Origin: Flaccisagitta enflata
Taxonomy: Eukaryota; Chaetognatha; Sagittoidea; Aphragmophora
Assembly (NCBI GenBank): GCA_965153355.1
Contig: OZ231127.1
Location: 52,080,001-52,144,000, forward strand
Direction of reading: 5' to 3'
DNA: 64,000 nucleotides
Shown here piece after piece: positions 1-12,490 of the stretch. How positions within the stretch are numbered: position 1 is the stretch's first letter; each line of letters opens with the position of its first letter. Below the pieces are notes generated by a model, which was not told the origin of the DNA, ran no database searches, and saw only the letters and a list, made by a program, of their open reading frames with translations. Both the position numbers and the translations under genes were made by a program.

Positions 1-29
1 CTCTCTCTCTCTCTCTCTTTCTCTCTGTC
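1..29. repeat. (CT)n microsatellite at the window edge
   Basis: Short CT tract, truncated by the start of the window. No coding meaning. Confidence 0.9.
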
Positions 30-232
30 ACTTTCGTCGCCATCGGCGTTTGAAAAGGAGAAATCATTTCATAATTGATTTTTATTAGTAATGAATAAGA
101 CGAAACGTGGTTATAAAACGTCAATTTCATCTATTTTTCCAACTCTTTTCATTCTTGGCGACGGGGAAATTTGTCCCCCGTTGATTTTCCCCATCTTCGT
201 CCAGAGGTCGTCAGGCGAGGTCGCCTTTCACG

Positions 233-770
233 CCATCGAGGCCACAGCCGTAGTGTCGAGGCTACAGCTACGATGTTGAGGCCACAGCCATGATACCGAG
301 GCCACAGCCATGATGTCGAGGCCACAGCCGCAGTGTCGAGGCCACAGCTACAATGTTTAGGCCACAGCCATGATGCCATGGCCACAGCCATGATGTCGAG
401 GCCACAGCCGCAGTGTCGAGGCCACAGCTACGATGTTTAGGCCACAGCCCTGATACCGTGGCTACAGCCATGATCTCAAGGCCACAGCCGCAGTGTCGAG
501 GCCACAGCTACGATGTCATGGTTACAGCCACGATACCGAGGCCACAGCCATGATGTCGAGTCCACAACTACGATGTCGAGGCCACAGCTGCACTGTGGAG
601 AGGCCACAGCTACGATGTCGAGGCAACAGCTTCACCGTCGAGAGGCCACAACTACGATGTCAGGGCCACAGCCGTACTGTCGACGCCACAGCCACACTAT
701 CGAGGCCACACCCGTACTGTCATGGCCTCAGCTACGATGTCGAGGCCCTTACCTTAATGCCGAGGCCAGA
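233..770. repeat. Degenerate 20-bp minisatellite
   Basis: About 27 head-to-tail units of roughly 20 bp built on GTCGAGGCCACAGC followed by CATGAT, CGCAGT or TACGAT. Units from about 580 onward carry small insertions (GTGGAGAGGCC) and are more divergent. Reading frames through it are repeats of GHSHDVEAT type and are not genes. The unit shares its period and a GTYGAGGCC-like core with the satellite at 13978-15912. Confidence 0.9.
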
Positions 771-1475
771 ATAGGTACCAATTGACGCTACAGCCACTAA
801 CACCTGTGTACATATTTTTGTCAGAAATCATTAAAACGATACTTCCAATTGGCCCAGTTAGATGAAATTTTGCCTGAAACTGACTCCTACCTCCGACCTA
901 CTACCATGGAAGATTCAACATACAAGACAGACATGCAGTATACTTTTCATGATTTTATTGTGTGTGATACATTGACGAAAATATGTGTACAAGTGTTAGC
1001 ATTGCGCTGATTGTTTTTCCCATGTGTAACTTTCTAGCTTAATGAGAATTTATTTCTTGACTTCAATTGGACCCGAAAAAAGGTTACCATGAAGCTGGAA
1101 AGTTACAAACAAGCGTGTTCAGAGTAAATTAAAAATTGTCACTTTTTTGAGGGGTCACACAAGAACGATACAGTTTAGTAAGACAAAGCAAAATCATAAT
1201 TAGTAATGATCAATTACAATTGTCGTGCAGGCCAAAGCCATCATTAAGCCCACAAACGCACCGCCAAGACCCATGTCGCACCCGAAGAGCCTAGAGACTG
1301 AGACGTCGCCGCCGTCGTATAGGTTACCGTCTTCGCCGTCGTAAGTAAAGCCGCCATTGTTTTGGCTATAGTCTCATCCTTTATGTCAAACCAGCGCCAT
1401 AATCGTGGAGGCCGCCGCAGTTGAAGTCCATCGAACTGTCCTTATGTATTACCTACATTTGTCATCGCCAATCAC
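771..1475. other. Unassigned DNA, no gene seen
   Basis: Mixed-composition sequence without a convincing open frame, RNA gene or repeat. A small GCC/GTC-rich patch lies at 1260-1370. Confidence 0.6.
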
Positions 1476-2303
1476 CAGGCCTTTTTTTAGTGATTTTTTT
1501 GGCAGAGCCAACCGGGCTCTCTCCTCACAAATTTACAGAGCCCGACGGCAAAACAGCAAGCCCGGCAAAAAAACAATCCTGGGTGGAAGTCTACCTAAAT
1601 TGTGTGTGGGGCGGGCAGGGGTAGTGAGGAAAGTTGCTAAAGAACATTTGGGCAGGAGAAGCGACATTAAAATCACTTGTACATGCCAAGAAAACAGTGT
1701 CACTGATCAACAGAGCAATAGATGGACTAATGAATGGACGGACCAACAGATGGAGAGACCAACAGATGGACGGACCAACAGATAGACAGACAAACAGATA
1801 GACAGACCGCCCAACAGTGGGTTATAGAGTAGTGTGCAAACGACTTGAAAAACTGAACATTTTGCTCCATTTCTTCACCGTCATCTTTCAATGGTATTTT
1901 TTCATCTCTCTCATAATTAGGGTTTGGAGTTTCAAACAAAATCATCTAGTGGCATATAACGGAAGTATAATTGAGATTATATGCATAGTAGGTTGCGTTT
2001 AAGTGGAGTTTTTAGCCTAAAAAACGCTTTTTAACGTTTTTTTTTAGTAGTATCACAATTGCTACTATTTTTTAAGATAAAATGAGTTTCCCAGTGCCTG
2101 TGATGCATCGTTGACTCTTTAGGAGAATACTTAAGCAAAGCATAGTGGTGTTTTTTCTTTTAAATGTTCTCATTTGCGTTTCGTCCATATCATAAAAGAA
2201 ATAGAAGTTTTGTTACTTTTTTCTAGTTATGGATTAGGATTATTAAGAGCATGGCCATCGTCATGCTATCTCCGTTTTGTTACAGGGAGAGAGAGAAGAG
2301 AAA

Positions 2304-2334
<31 letters not shown>

Positions 2335-2466
2335 GACAGACAAACCCAGACCAAGATCAACTTGAACAGAATAAAGGACAATTCATGAAAAAATGATTGG
2401 GCATTTGATTTATTCTTTCCACTCAGTTTCATCTATGGGTCCTGTGATATTCTTTCCTTGTTGTCC

Positions 2467-2518
<52 letters not shown>

Positions 2519-3676
2519 ACTTGATTTTGGACTCATTTCAGCATTTCTTTTGGGATGATACAATCTTGATATAAGCATGAGGGAGAATAATCGATCATCT
2601 ATTTTAATTTATTATCTGTTTTGTCAAAATAAATCAACTTGTGAAATATATATAGCTATCAAATACACTAAATGAGATAATTACAATGAATTTGATTAAC
2701 AAAATATGAGTAAAAAACATTAAATACAAATGGAAAAGATAAAGAAAGTGACAACAGAATTATGAAAAGTATGGTACATTGAAAAAAAAAAAATAAATCA
2801 GTAAAAAGTAATGAATGAAATATGAAAATGAAAAATAAAAGATAAAAAAAAAATGAAAACTGAAAAGTCAAAAATGAAAAGTGAAAAAAAAAAAATAAAA
2901 AGTGTAAAGTGTTAAGTGTAGTGAAAAGTAAAAAGTGAAAAGTGAAAAGTGAAAAGTGAAAAGTAAAAAATAAAGTAAAAAGTGAAAAGTAAAAAATAAA
3001 AAATGAAAAATGAAAAATGAAAAATGAAAAATGAAAAATGAAAAATGAAAAATGAAAAGTGAAAAGTGAAAAATAAAAAGTGAATCATGAAATATGAAAA
3101 CTGAAGAAAATGACAAAAATAAATAGAAATAAGAAATGAAAATATTTATTGATACTAGCAAAAAAATTCAAGAAATTTTCACTAAATTTTCCAAATGATC
3201 ATAGAAAATCCACAATGAATTCCCTAAATCTTACTACTCCTTCATTGCCAAGCGAAAAACCTGAAAAACGCCAATGGGAAACTCATTTTAGCGCCAAATA
3301 CGTTTTTGCGTCTCATCTGCCACTTCTGGTAGAGGTGGCGTATAAAAAAGCGTATAGGTAAACTCTACTCATAATAGAAATAAATTTCAAGAAAGCAAAA
3401 ATCATCACATGCCAACTTTTTCTACCAGCAATTTTAAACGCATTTACATGAAAAAATAAGATGCTTTACTTGTTGATCAATTTGCATTTTAGTCACACTT
3501 AACTTGTGAATTAGATTTTCTTTTTATGATTTTACGAGAATCTTCCAATCCATTTGAGTTCAAAACATGGTTTCAATTTTGAGAGAGCCAGCCGGGCTCA
3601 GAGCCAGTGAAATCAGAGAGCCCGGCAGCAAAATAGAGAGCCACGGGCTCGCGGGCTCGCTCTAAAAAAAGGCCTG
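1476..3676. mobile_element. Candidate foldback DNA element with degenerate terminal inverted repeats
   Basis: The ends match as inverted repeats: CAGGCCTTTTTTTAG at 1476 and its complement ending at 3676. Inside both ends lies related inverted sequence rich in GAGCCCGG/CCGGGCTC (about 1500-1600 and 3585-3660). The flanks are near-identical 10-mers, cgccaatcac at 1466-1475 and cggcaatcac at 3677-3686, one mismatch, as expected for a target duplication. The interior holds GA tracts (2281-2343, 2465-2516) and an A-rich minisatellite, and no transposase frame. A hAT-like or MULE-like origin is possible; the superfamily is not established. Confidence 0.45.
2690..3130. repeat. A-rich minisatellite of 7-10 bp units
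   Basis: Runs of AAAAATGAA and GAAAAGT units with gradual change from one to the other. The complementary strand reads as FIFHFSF-like peptide, which is a repeat artefact. Confidence 0.8.
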
Positions 3677-3686
3677 CGGCAATCAC

Positions 3687-4467
3687 TCTCGCTGCAAATT
3701 AAAGGGTATAGAAATTAGGGTGTAGCCAATCTAATCATGTATTGACTATGAATATGGTTCAAGTGGAATACCATATGAAAGTTGAAACAACACTGCCTTT
3801 ACAAAAGGAAGCCAGAGGCCAGAGGTCATGTTTATCAGTTACCACTAACCATGACTTCTGCGTTTAGGGATGAAATTTTAACTGTATTCAAGTGTAAATT
3901 TTCATGTAAAAAAATCGTAAGTATTTGTACCGATGCTGTAATCGTATGTAGTCCGCAGTCATCGTGAGGTCGTTCCTCCGTCTTTGACGTTTTTAAGATA
4001 TCAGGCTATCTATCTTTCTGATATTGATATCTATTCGTGATGTCACGTCTTTCAACACCAAACAATAGTTATCCCCATTTCTCTCGCACGGAGGCCGTCA
4101 TTCAATACATGAATAAGCCACCGCCTTTTTCAAAATCTCTTTTTATTTTCTTTTTCACTGTTTTTTTATTTTTTTCTTCTCTCTCAAAAATAGATATATA
4201 AATATACCAAAAATCGGTAGTTTGATTAAAGAGCAGATTTAACCGCCCAAATGATAGCCGGGATTTCATCGTATATCTCTCGCCGCCTCCCTGACGAGAA
4301 AGAGAGAGCAAAAGAAGCAGATGATGGTCCACCCAAAAGCTGACGGCGATGCGATTATTAAACGGAGACACTTAGGGCCTCTCGTATTACGAGTTTTACT
4401 ACGCTTTTCCCTAATGATTGGTGGGAACTAAGCCAACCTCACTATGTGACTTTGTTTTATGTTGTTC
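3687..4467. other. Unassigned DNA, no gene seen
   Basis: No supported gene. A short T-rich stretch at 4130-4190 and one minus-strand frame of about 90 codons without recognisable domains. Confidence 0.55.
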
Positions 4468-4822
4468 CATGTCTTTTTCTTTTTTGCTTTTATCTCTTCG
4501 TCACAGTTTCTTTGATTCTCTTGTTTATTTGTGTCTATGTGTCTCTGTGTCTCTGTGTCTCTGTGTCTCTGTGTCTCTGTGTCTCTGTGTCTTTTTCTTT
4601 TTTGCTTTTATCTCTTCGTCACAGTTTCTTTAGTTTTCTTGTTAATTTGTTTCTATATGTCTCTGTGTCTCTGTGTCTCTGTGTCTCTGTGTCTCTGTGT
4701 CTGTATGTCTGTGTGTCTCTGTTTATATGTTTTTATGTAACTTTGTGTCTTTGTGTCTTTGCATCTTTGTGTCTATGTGTTTGTGTTTGTGTTTGTGTTT
4801 GTGTTTGTGTTTATGTCTCCTT

Positions 4823-4898
<76 letters not shown>
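4468..4898. repeat. TGTCTC hexanucleotide arrays, an internal duplication and (CT)n
   Basis: A segment beginning CTTTTTCTTTTTTGC with its following (TGTCTC)n occurs twice (about 4468-4585 and 4588-4700), so a unit of about 118 bp was duplicated. It runs into (TTTGTG)n at 4770-4812 and (CT)n at 4828-4898. The long frame here (LCLCVSVSLSLS) is microsatellite translation. Confidence 0.85.
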
Positions 4899-4900
<2 letters not shown>

Positions 4901-5179
4901 ATTACAATCTGTTGAAATGCCTCTTGTTCTAACTTCTAATCCTAATTTTTGATTATCCCCTCCAGCTTAGAGAAAGCATTTTTTCAAAGTATAATCAGAT
5001 TCAAATGTGAATCAACCTCCTTTTTGACAAAGGTATTTTTATAAAGACCAAATCTCGTTACTTTGTTTCAACAAATATTCTTTTGTGCCCTAGGGACTAG
5101 GGAAGGACTGAAAGATGTTAAAATCGATCATTTTATTCAAAAATTGAGAGGGGGAGAGAACTAAATGATATTTTTGTCA
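4899..5179. other. Unassigned DNA
   Basis: No feature recognised. Confidence 0.5.
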
Positions 5180-5240
5180 AACAAGGCCAACACCTAAAAG
5201 TCACATGTGAGACAGACAGACAGACAGACAGACAGACCTA
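5180..5240 (+). mobile_element. Hairpin-tipped short repeat, fragment
   Basis: Begins AACAAGGCCAACACCTA, as in the long form at 59524, then a (GACA)n tract. The hairpin end is missing, so it is truncated or overwritten by microsatellite expansion. Confidence 0.5.
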
Positions 5241-5419
5241 ACAAGAGAGGGACTGACGCGGAAACGCAGTTGAATTCCCGGTCGCTCAGTTATTTTCTTT
5301 TTTTCTTAAATGATGCAACAAGATTCCATTTATGACAGGTGAAATTTGTTGCTCCCTTGAAATTCATTGGAGCGAAAGGTAACTGTCTCTGTTCTTTTTC
5401 GGTTTGCCTATCTTTCGGT

Positions 5420-5500
5420 AGGCCGTAGGTCTGTCGGTCTGTGTGTCTCTCTGTCTGTATCTGTGTCTATCAGTATGTATCTTTGTCTCTGTCTGTGCAT

Positions 5501-5589
<89 letters not shown>
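5420..5589. repeat. TGTCTC-rich tract running into (CT)n
   Basis: Degenerate TCTG/TCTC from about 5420, pure (CT)n at about 5503-5589. Frames on both strands are LSLS and RERE artefacts. Confidence 0.9.
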
Positions 5590-5592
<3 letters not shown>

Positions 5593-5771
5593 CCTCATTT
5601 CATTCACACATTCATTCTCACTCCGGCGGGTGTTGAATATAAAATTAAATGATTTCAAAAAAGAGAGTCTCAGTTCAATTTCATCGGAACATGAAAATAA
5701 TTAGGAAACGAATTAAATCTCAAGAAAGACCTGCAGCGCCAAATGACAACGAGTGGATGAAACCGGGAAAA

Positions 5772-5809
<38 letters not shown>

Positions 5810-6344
5810 GGAGGCTCCATGATGAGGCCATAGACACGGATATGTATGGATGAACAGAGATAAGCAAACGGAATATGAATAAAATCGACAATCTAATCGA
5901 CAAAAAAAAGTACGGACAAAAAATAATCAGATCGAAGTTAGAAAGCTACAGGATGAAGAAAAGTGTAAGGATGTAAAAGTGAAATAAAAGATTTGTAAGG
6001 AGGAGAATACCGAGACAAGAAAAATAAGAATGAGGTAGGAAAGACATTAAAATAAGTTGATACGATCGGCTTAAGAATTTTTTTTCAACAGGAAACAGGA
6101 GGGGGTTCTCTAACGCTCTCCCAGGAGGGGGGTCATCTATGACATTTTGATTTCACGATGATTTTAAGCTCCTTTTTTTCTTCATAAACCAATTTTTGAC
6201 CCCGGCTCATGTCTCAATTCTTTCTTTAGAAAAGTAAGAAAAGGAGGGGGGGGGGGGTACATTAAAAAAGAGTCAAAGGGGAACTTAAAATCTTTTTCTG
6301 TTTACAAGTATTTACGTTTCTCACCAAATTGGCTTCGTGTAACG
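5590..6344. other. Unassigned DNA with one (GA)n tract
   Basis: (GA)n at 5773-5806 and a poly-G run near 6245-6257. No gene. Confidence 0.6.
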
Positions 6345-6705
6345 CCTTCACGGGTGATATCTGTATTAGGCTGGTTACCTGAAGGATAGATTTTGCTCAA
6401 TATCTATAATTCCACAGCCATCAAACCATACACACTTGGCGGCATTTGGGCAGTAAATTAGACAAGCGGAGGTTGGTATTTGATCAACAAACCCGCACGG
6501 CAACACAATGGTGAAGTATATGAAAGGAATTTGTTGCTCATTGAATATCTGTAATGTCGCCGTGCTGGTTTCTTGATCAGATACCGGCCTCTGCTTGTCG
6601 TATTACATTCATAAATCAGGATTTTAACACAAAGTTACCTGCCTATCTAACTCTAAGAAATTCACTTATCATGCCTCTTCGGTAACCGCCCTAATCTGTA
6701 TTTCC
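6345..6705. mobile_element. Small foldback element (inverted-repeat MITE candidate)
   Basis: The segment folds on itself. The block at 6463-6510 (GACAAGCGGAGGTTGGTAT...) matches the complement of 6545-6602, and an outer pair at 6355-6385 matches the complement of about 6670-6705 (TTAGGCTGGTTACC versus TTAGGGCGGTTACC). The arms are diverged, so it is old. No target duplication could be fixed because a poly-C run starts at the right edge. Confidence 0.5.
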
Positions 6706-6860
6706 CCCCCCCCCCAAAAAAAAAAAGCGAATTGTGACCAACCGTCCAATCAGCCAACTTACACACCTTAACGGCCGCATGCACGCGCATGTGTATGCAT
6801 GCGACCAGTGCGTCTGTCCAGCCATTCGTCTAATTAACCATGAGTCAAACAAACGCATGT

Positions 6861-6908
6861 TTACGTAGTTGACTATAAACGCATGTTTACGTAGTTCACT
6901 ATAATGGT
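6861..6908. repeat. Two-copy 26-bp tandem duplication
   Basis: The phrase AAACGCATGTTTACGTAGTT occurs twice, each followed by GACTAT or CACTAT. Confidence 0.85.
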
Positions 6909-8535
6909 GTTACTTCTCGTTTTGCTGCAACATTAATAATGGCACGTATGCTCGCTTGATGGCGATGATGCCACCCACGAAGACCAACATATAAGAAATA
7001 AATTACCCCCGGTCGAATACCAGGTTTGGTTGTTACTTAAAGAAGAAAAAAAATCATTGGCCATTAAAGAATAAAGATCTCCCTCTTGTTTTTTCTTTAA
7101 TCTTCTTGTATTAATTTCCCTCTCTTTTTTTTCAAAAGGCAAAGTTCAAAACACAAAAGTCATCATCAATCGGGTTCACGCTGTTCAATAACTTTGTAGA
7201 CTTCATCCACCAATTTTATGATTAAAAGAAACGAAACGAAAAAACAAGAAACAGAGAAACAGACAGAGACATAGAGCTCCAAAAAGACATAGAGTCACAG
7301 AGGCAGAGAGATCGAGTGTCTGAGAAACAAATAAAAGAAACGGATGGAAAGATAGACAGACAGACAGACTGTCTGACTGATAGATAGACAGAGAGACAGA
7401 CCGGCGGAGAACATTCAAACGGACTGGCAGAACGATAGACAGAGAGACAGACAAACTGAAACAGACAGAGATACGCAGAGACGACAGACGGTCGGACAGA
7501 CAGATGAAGCTAAAGAAACTCAAGTACAGAGATTGATGGATGGATGATTTATGGATTGAAAAAGATCAGGACAAAGAGAGCAAAAGAGACAGACAGAAGA
7601 GACAGAGAGAGGGAGACAGAATGGGATGGATGGAGTTTGGCTTATAAAGACAAGAAACAGCCGTGCAAATGAGAAATATGACTTCCGCAATCATTTGAGG
7701 GCCACAGTGGGATATCAGTGGGGAACTTGTAAGTGAATAACGACTGTAAGGAAAAAGCTAACGACATGGTGTGTCTATACGCCTGTGCATGTTCACGTGC
7801 GAATGTTTACATGTGCGTGCATTTTTGTGGACCTCTCTTGGCTTTCATGTTTGTCATGTATTTTGGTAATTTAGACAGTGGAAGTGATTTGGGAAAGAAA
7901 TGGGGGGGGGGGTGCCGGGTGGTGACGCGTCAATATATCATTGTTAACTATTGATAACAATAAAAGTCAAATTCATCCAAATTGAACCAATGTCTGATCA
8001 TTGTGATTTCTAAATGAGGACAAAGCGAATCATGATTTCTGAACACGAATTCCTTATTGCTTTGATACGATGGAAACATAGGGGTCTAGATGAATAAATA
8101 ATGGCGCTATGTAAAAAGATTGATTTGAAGGAAGACACACGAACCAAAAGACATGCAGACAGACAGATAAAGAGACAGACAGACATGCAGCCAGACAGAC
8201 AGAAAGTCAGCCATCATAAATCGCTTACGGATAATCAAGCGTGTCAAGAGGCGAAGAGTCGGACAAACGCGGAATTGTAAGAAATGATCAAAACAATAAA
8301 GAGAGGAAATAAGAAGAAAAAAGGCAAATTCGTAAACGCCTTTAAGCTAATTTCGAATGATAAAAATAATTGAATAAAATCTTGCCTTTTTCAATTTCAC
8401 GTGAGGGGTGCAGGGTGGGGAGCATATTGAACGGCGGGAGAGGGACGCATATCGACCTAACAAATAGTCCTTAATGCGCTTTACTCTCTGTCACTCTCTG
8501 TGCACAGACATTTAATGTCATGTCTGGCGGTTTAA

Positions 8536-8586
<51 letters not shown>

Positions 8587-8936
8587 TCAAAGACAGACCA
8601 ACAAAAAAGTGGTTACCATTTCACAATCACGGACAGAACAAAATCCGGTAAAAGTCTCTACCAACAGAAAGGAAGTCAGGTTTACCTGGTGAGGGCGGTG
8701 AATGGATTGACCAACAGAGAGTCAGACAGACAAACAGCGAACAAAGACAAATGAACGGACGTACAGACGCACCGACAGACAGGTAGGCAGACAGAAAAGT
8801 ATATAGCGGGAGATTACCTTAGATACATGGCGGGTGAGGGATGGCAAAGGATTTTAGGCAGTTTTCTTTTGGTGATGCCGCTACTAGCGGGAGTTTGATG
8901 CGGAAGTCTACAAGCAAACCTTGTTTTTTTGGTTTC
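6909..8936. other. Unassigned DNA with AGAC-type tetranucleotide stretches
   Basis: Degenerate (AGAC)n at about 7250-7520 and 8145-8215, poly-G at 7903-7912, (GA)n at 8539-8584. No supported gene. Frames of 70-110 codons are low-complexity. Confidence 0.6.
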
Positions 8937-9155
8937 TTTTTAGTCGCGTGCTACGCGACTCTACACCCCGCTTTGTCGGTCCGTCCGTCCGTCCGTCGGT
9001 CCGTCGGTCCGTCCGTCCGTCCGTCCGTCACACTTTACTTTTTTTGGGTTTTTGCGGTTTTTGGCCTCACTGCTCCTGCCCAAATGATGGAGTGACCTCA
9101 ATTATGGCCCCTGCCCACCCGCACGCGACTGGGGTAGCCGTGTATCCGGCCTTGT
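8937..9155 (-). mobile_element. Hairpin-tipped short repeat, subfamily A
   Basis: In the sense AACAAG to CTAAAAA (minus strand) it has the GGCCGGATACACGGC start hairpin, an internal AGTCGCGTGC, the GGGTGGGCAGGGGC block, an ACGG/CGG tetranucleotide tract and the tip hairpin GTCGCGTAGCACGCGAC before CTAAAAA. The internal 10-mer is complementary to the tip GCACGCGACT. Confidence 0.85.
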
Positions 9156-9243
9156 TTATTTCCATTTCTGAATGTAGACAATTGATTTCTTTTTTTAACC
9201 GTTAACTCACTACCCTTTGGACATGAACTTGGCTCCTTGTTTG

Positions 9244-9403
9244 TTTTTGGTCGCGGACACGCGACTCTACACCTTGCTGTGTCGGTCCGTCCGTCCGTCG
9301 GTCTATCTGTCAAACCGGCTGTCTGTCACATCGCGAGCGATTTTTGCATTACTGCCCCAGCCCAACCGTCCGCAACTGTCGTGAGGTGTATCCGGCCTTG
9401 TTT
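9244..9403 (-). mobile_element. Hairpin-tipped short repeat, A/B intermediate
   Basis: The tip hairpin reads GTCGCGTGTCCGCGAC in the sense direction and the internal site GTTGCGGAC. Eight of nine positions pair, one mismatch. The start is GGCCGGATACACC. About 90 bp downstream of the previous copy in the same orientation. Confidence 0.75.
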
Positions 9404-9483
9404 TTTTCTTTTCAGAGCCACGAAATCGGTACGCAATCGCTTTTGATATGTCTCTTGAAATGATTCGGCGAAGCAGTCGTCTA

Positions 9484-10385
9484 AAGGGTGATTTTTTTTC
9501 AAGTGGGGGAAAGTATTAAGACATCAAATCTTAATTATACTATTTTAAGATAAACCAAAGTTGGTTTATGGCTATAAACTACTTGACATTTGAAATTCAA
9601 GAGAGTAAAAATATTTTTGACCAGTTTTGACTTCAATTTAGCATGGTTGACCATTCTCAATCCATTAGGTCCAGAACATTTTTTTTACAATCGTGAATTA
9701 TTGATTTATGCATAAAAATGAATTATTTTGGTACAAAAGTTGAATATTTGGTTTTTTATCACTAATTTTGAAATCTTAATTTTTTTTTATTCAAAAACAG
9801 TTTTTCACTTAGATTTTTTGATTTCAGCTTCATTCACATGAATAAAAGTATAAAAAACATTGATTTTCCGAAATTTTGGTTTTGATAAAAATACTAACAA
9901 AATTGGTCAAGAATATGTTTTCTCTCTTGAAAAGTAAATGTTAAATAGTTTGCAACCATAAACTAACTTTGGTTCATCCTGAAATTTCATAATTAAAATT
10001 TGATGCTTTTTAACCCTCCAAATACCGCCCCTTTGTATTGAAGAAAAACTATTATTTGATCCATCTTTTTCATGAAAGGCAATCAAAATGCTCCATTTGA
10101 CTTGAAATAGAGATATTCATTGCATATATCTGTTAGAAAGTCAGTGAAAATAGCTCATTGTGTTGAATTTTTACATCATTTTACTTTCTATGCAAAATTT
10201 TTCTGAAGAGTGTGACACTAAGAAAAACAATGGGGGGGTGCTTTTTGGAGGGGGGGCGCTTTATGGAGAAACTTCGGTAAATGTTAAATAGTTTGCAACC
10301 ATAAACTAACTTTGCTTCATCCTGAAGTTTCATAATTAAAATTTGATGTCTTAATACTTTCCCCCACTTGAAAAGAATCACCCTG
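9484..10385. mobile_element. TA-flanked foldback element (Tc1/mariner-like MITE)
   Basis: Terminal inverted repeats AGGGTGATTYTTTTCAAGTG extend over more than 100 bp (GGGGGAAAGTATTAAGACATC and beyond). The left end starts at 9484 after TA (9482-9483) and the right end stops at 10385 before TA (10386-10387), a TA duplication typical of the Tc1/mariner superfamily. Part of the right arm is repeated internally at about 9944-10030, and a segment with poly-G runs lies between the two copies. No transposase frame, so non-autonomous. Confidence 0.75.
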
Positions 10386-10387
10386 TA

Positions 10388-11325
10388 TTGATAGTAGGGT
10401 TCGATAAGAGACTAAAAATGATTTTCTTCGAGTGGCGTCAAACCGTGAGTCTTTAACCGTAACCGACCGACTGACCGACCAATCAACTAATGGGCCAATA
10501 TACGTAGTAACGTTTAGTGTTGCGTGCAGGCACTTACCAACCCTTATCTCTGGTGCTGTACACGGAAAACCAGTTCCTTTGAAGAAATCGATCTTTTGAA
10601 GCACCTTTTGAAAGAAAAGCTTTTCTGATGAACTTTCGTCAATTGATGAATGAATTGAACACTTGAAAATGACTTCGATCTCTCTTTGCATCGATTTTTT
10701 TCATGATTCAAATTGTCATCATTAAACCGTCATTAAAAGTCAAACTGAGGTGAAATTAATCAGGCAAATGGACATTGAGAGAGGGAAAAAATGTTGTCTG
10801 CGTGTAAAGAACAGAAAACTAGTAAAACAAGTTTTTTTCCCGCTAGCCAAGCAATGCTTAGTACTTCAACCTATGTTTGCTTTTGTGAAGCGTTATTCCA
10901 TTCTGCTTGGCCTCATTAGATCACATTTTTCACAAATTTTTTGATTGTTGAAAAAAATGGCAGTTAAACATAATGCTCTCAAATTATCTAACATCCGCAA
11001 TTTCGAGCAATCTTTGAGTTCAGCAGTTACAACAGACGCTTACTGCATTTCCTTCAATAAAATGAACATCAGGCGAAAAAAAATTAATCGCGATGGAAAA
11101 AAATTGTGTTGCGCGCCTAATCTATTTTGTGGCGAAAGTTTAAATAGGGCTGTGCGGACGCGGAATGGAGCAATGGACATCGTTGCATTTCGTATCACGG
11201 GTAAAAATGATGCACAGGCCTGTAATAGCGTCGTCCATTAGACCTTTTCCATGGTGAAAGAATTTCTAATCGCTCAGACGCAGCTTCATACGTCACCATA
11301 TTGGTCAAAGGGTCATTTAATTCAT
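10388..11325. other. Unassigned DNA, no gene seen
   Basis: Unique-looking sequence. The longest plus-strand frame is 98 codons (10945-11241) and shows no recognisable domain. Confidence 0.55.
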
Positions 11326-11371
11326 TTTAAGTCATGGACACGCGACTCTACAACTTGCTTTGTCGGTCTAG
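11326..11371 (-). mobile_element. Hairpin-tipped short repeat, tip fragment
   Basis: Only the tip end remains: the complement of AGTCATGGACACGCGACTC followed by a CTTTGTCGGTC-like start of the tetranucleotide tract. It is then replaced by (CA)n. Confidence 0.5.
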
Positions 11372-11409
11372 TTGTCTAGACACAGAAAAAGAAACACAGA
11401 CACAGGCAC

Positions 11410-11630
<221 letters not shown>

Positions 11631-12035
11631 TTTTTCACTTAGCTCTATCATTACAAATACTAATTAAGGGACAGACAAAGCCTCGTAAAGAGTTGTGGGT
11701 CCGTGACTAAAAACACGCATTTCCGTCTTTATATATGCGCTTTACTTCTGTTCATGACAATTTTGTTACCCCGGTCCGTGTTACTAGTTCCTGCGGCAAA
11801 GAAACAATCTACTGCGTCAACTGTCTCGGTTGTCACCACAGGATCATTGGATGATGAGACACTTTCCAAACTAATACTAATCTAATCACGACGTGAGCGA
11901 GTCCAGAATCAAGTACGTTTCAGTGGCAATAAGTAGGTAATTTGTGAATAGCACGTGTTTACATCAAAAACTCAAATTCGCATAACAAATGTCCAGTCAA
12001 GATTTGAGCTATGTATAACAAAAAAAAAAAATATA
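11631..12035. other. Unassigned DNA
   Basis: No feature recognised. Confidence 0.5.
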
Positions 12036-12246
12036 TTCAGTCGCGTGCACGCGACTCTACAACCCGCTCTGTCCGTCGGTCCGTCTGTTGGTCTGTCCGT
12101 CCATCGGTCCGTCACGCTTAGCTTTTTTTGGCGTTTACGGGCGGTTTTGGGGTTACTGCTCCTGCCCAACTGCTTGGTTGGTCAATTTCATCACTGCCCC
12201 TGCCCACCCGCACGCGACTAGGGTAGCCGTGTATACGGCCTTGTTT
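12036..12246 (-). mobile_element. Hairpin-tipped short repeat, subfamily A
   Basis: Tip hairpin GTCGCGTGCACGCGAC is a perfect palindrome. The internal AGTCGCGTGC next to GGGTGGGCAGGGGC complements the tip. The A tract after the tip has decayed (ACTGAATAT). Confidence 0.85.
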
Positions 12247-12490
12247 GCAATAAAACAAGACGGATGGAATGACAAACGAAAGTCCCCCTGTGTTCTTCAG
12301 GACTTCGTCCTCTTCAGGGCCGCTGCCCTGCTTCCTCTCACTCCAATTCACTATCATGCAAAGCAAGGCAACGGGTATCGCTGACCACTTATTGCCCCTG
12401 GGCGACCTGTTTTCTTTTTTTCCCTCTTTGATTTCCTTCCCCATCTCCAAACCCTTTGATTTTCCCACGGGGGAGGGGGAGAAACTCGAC

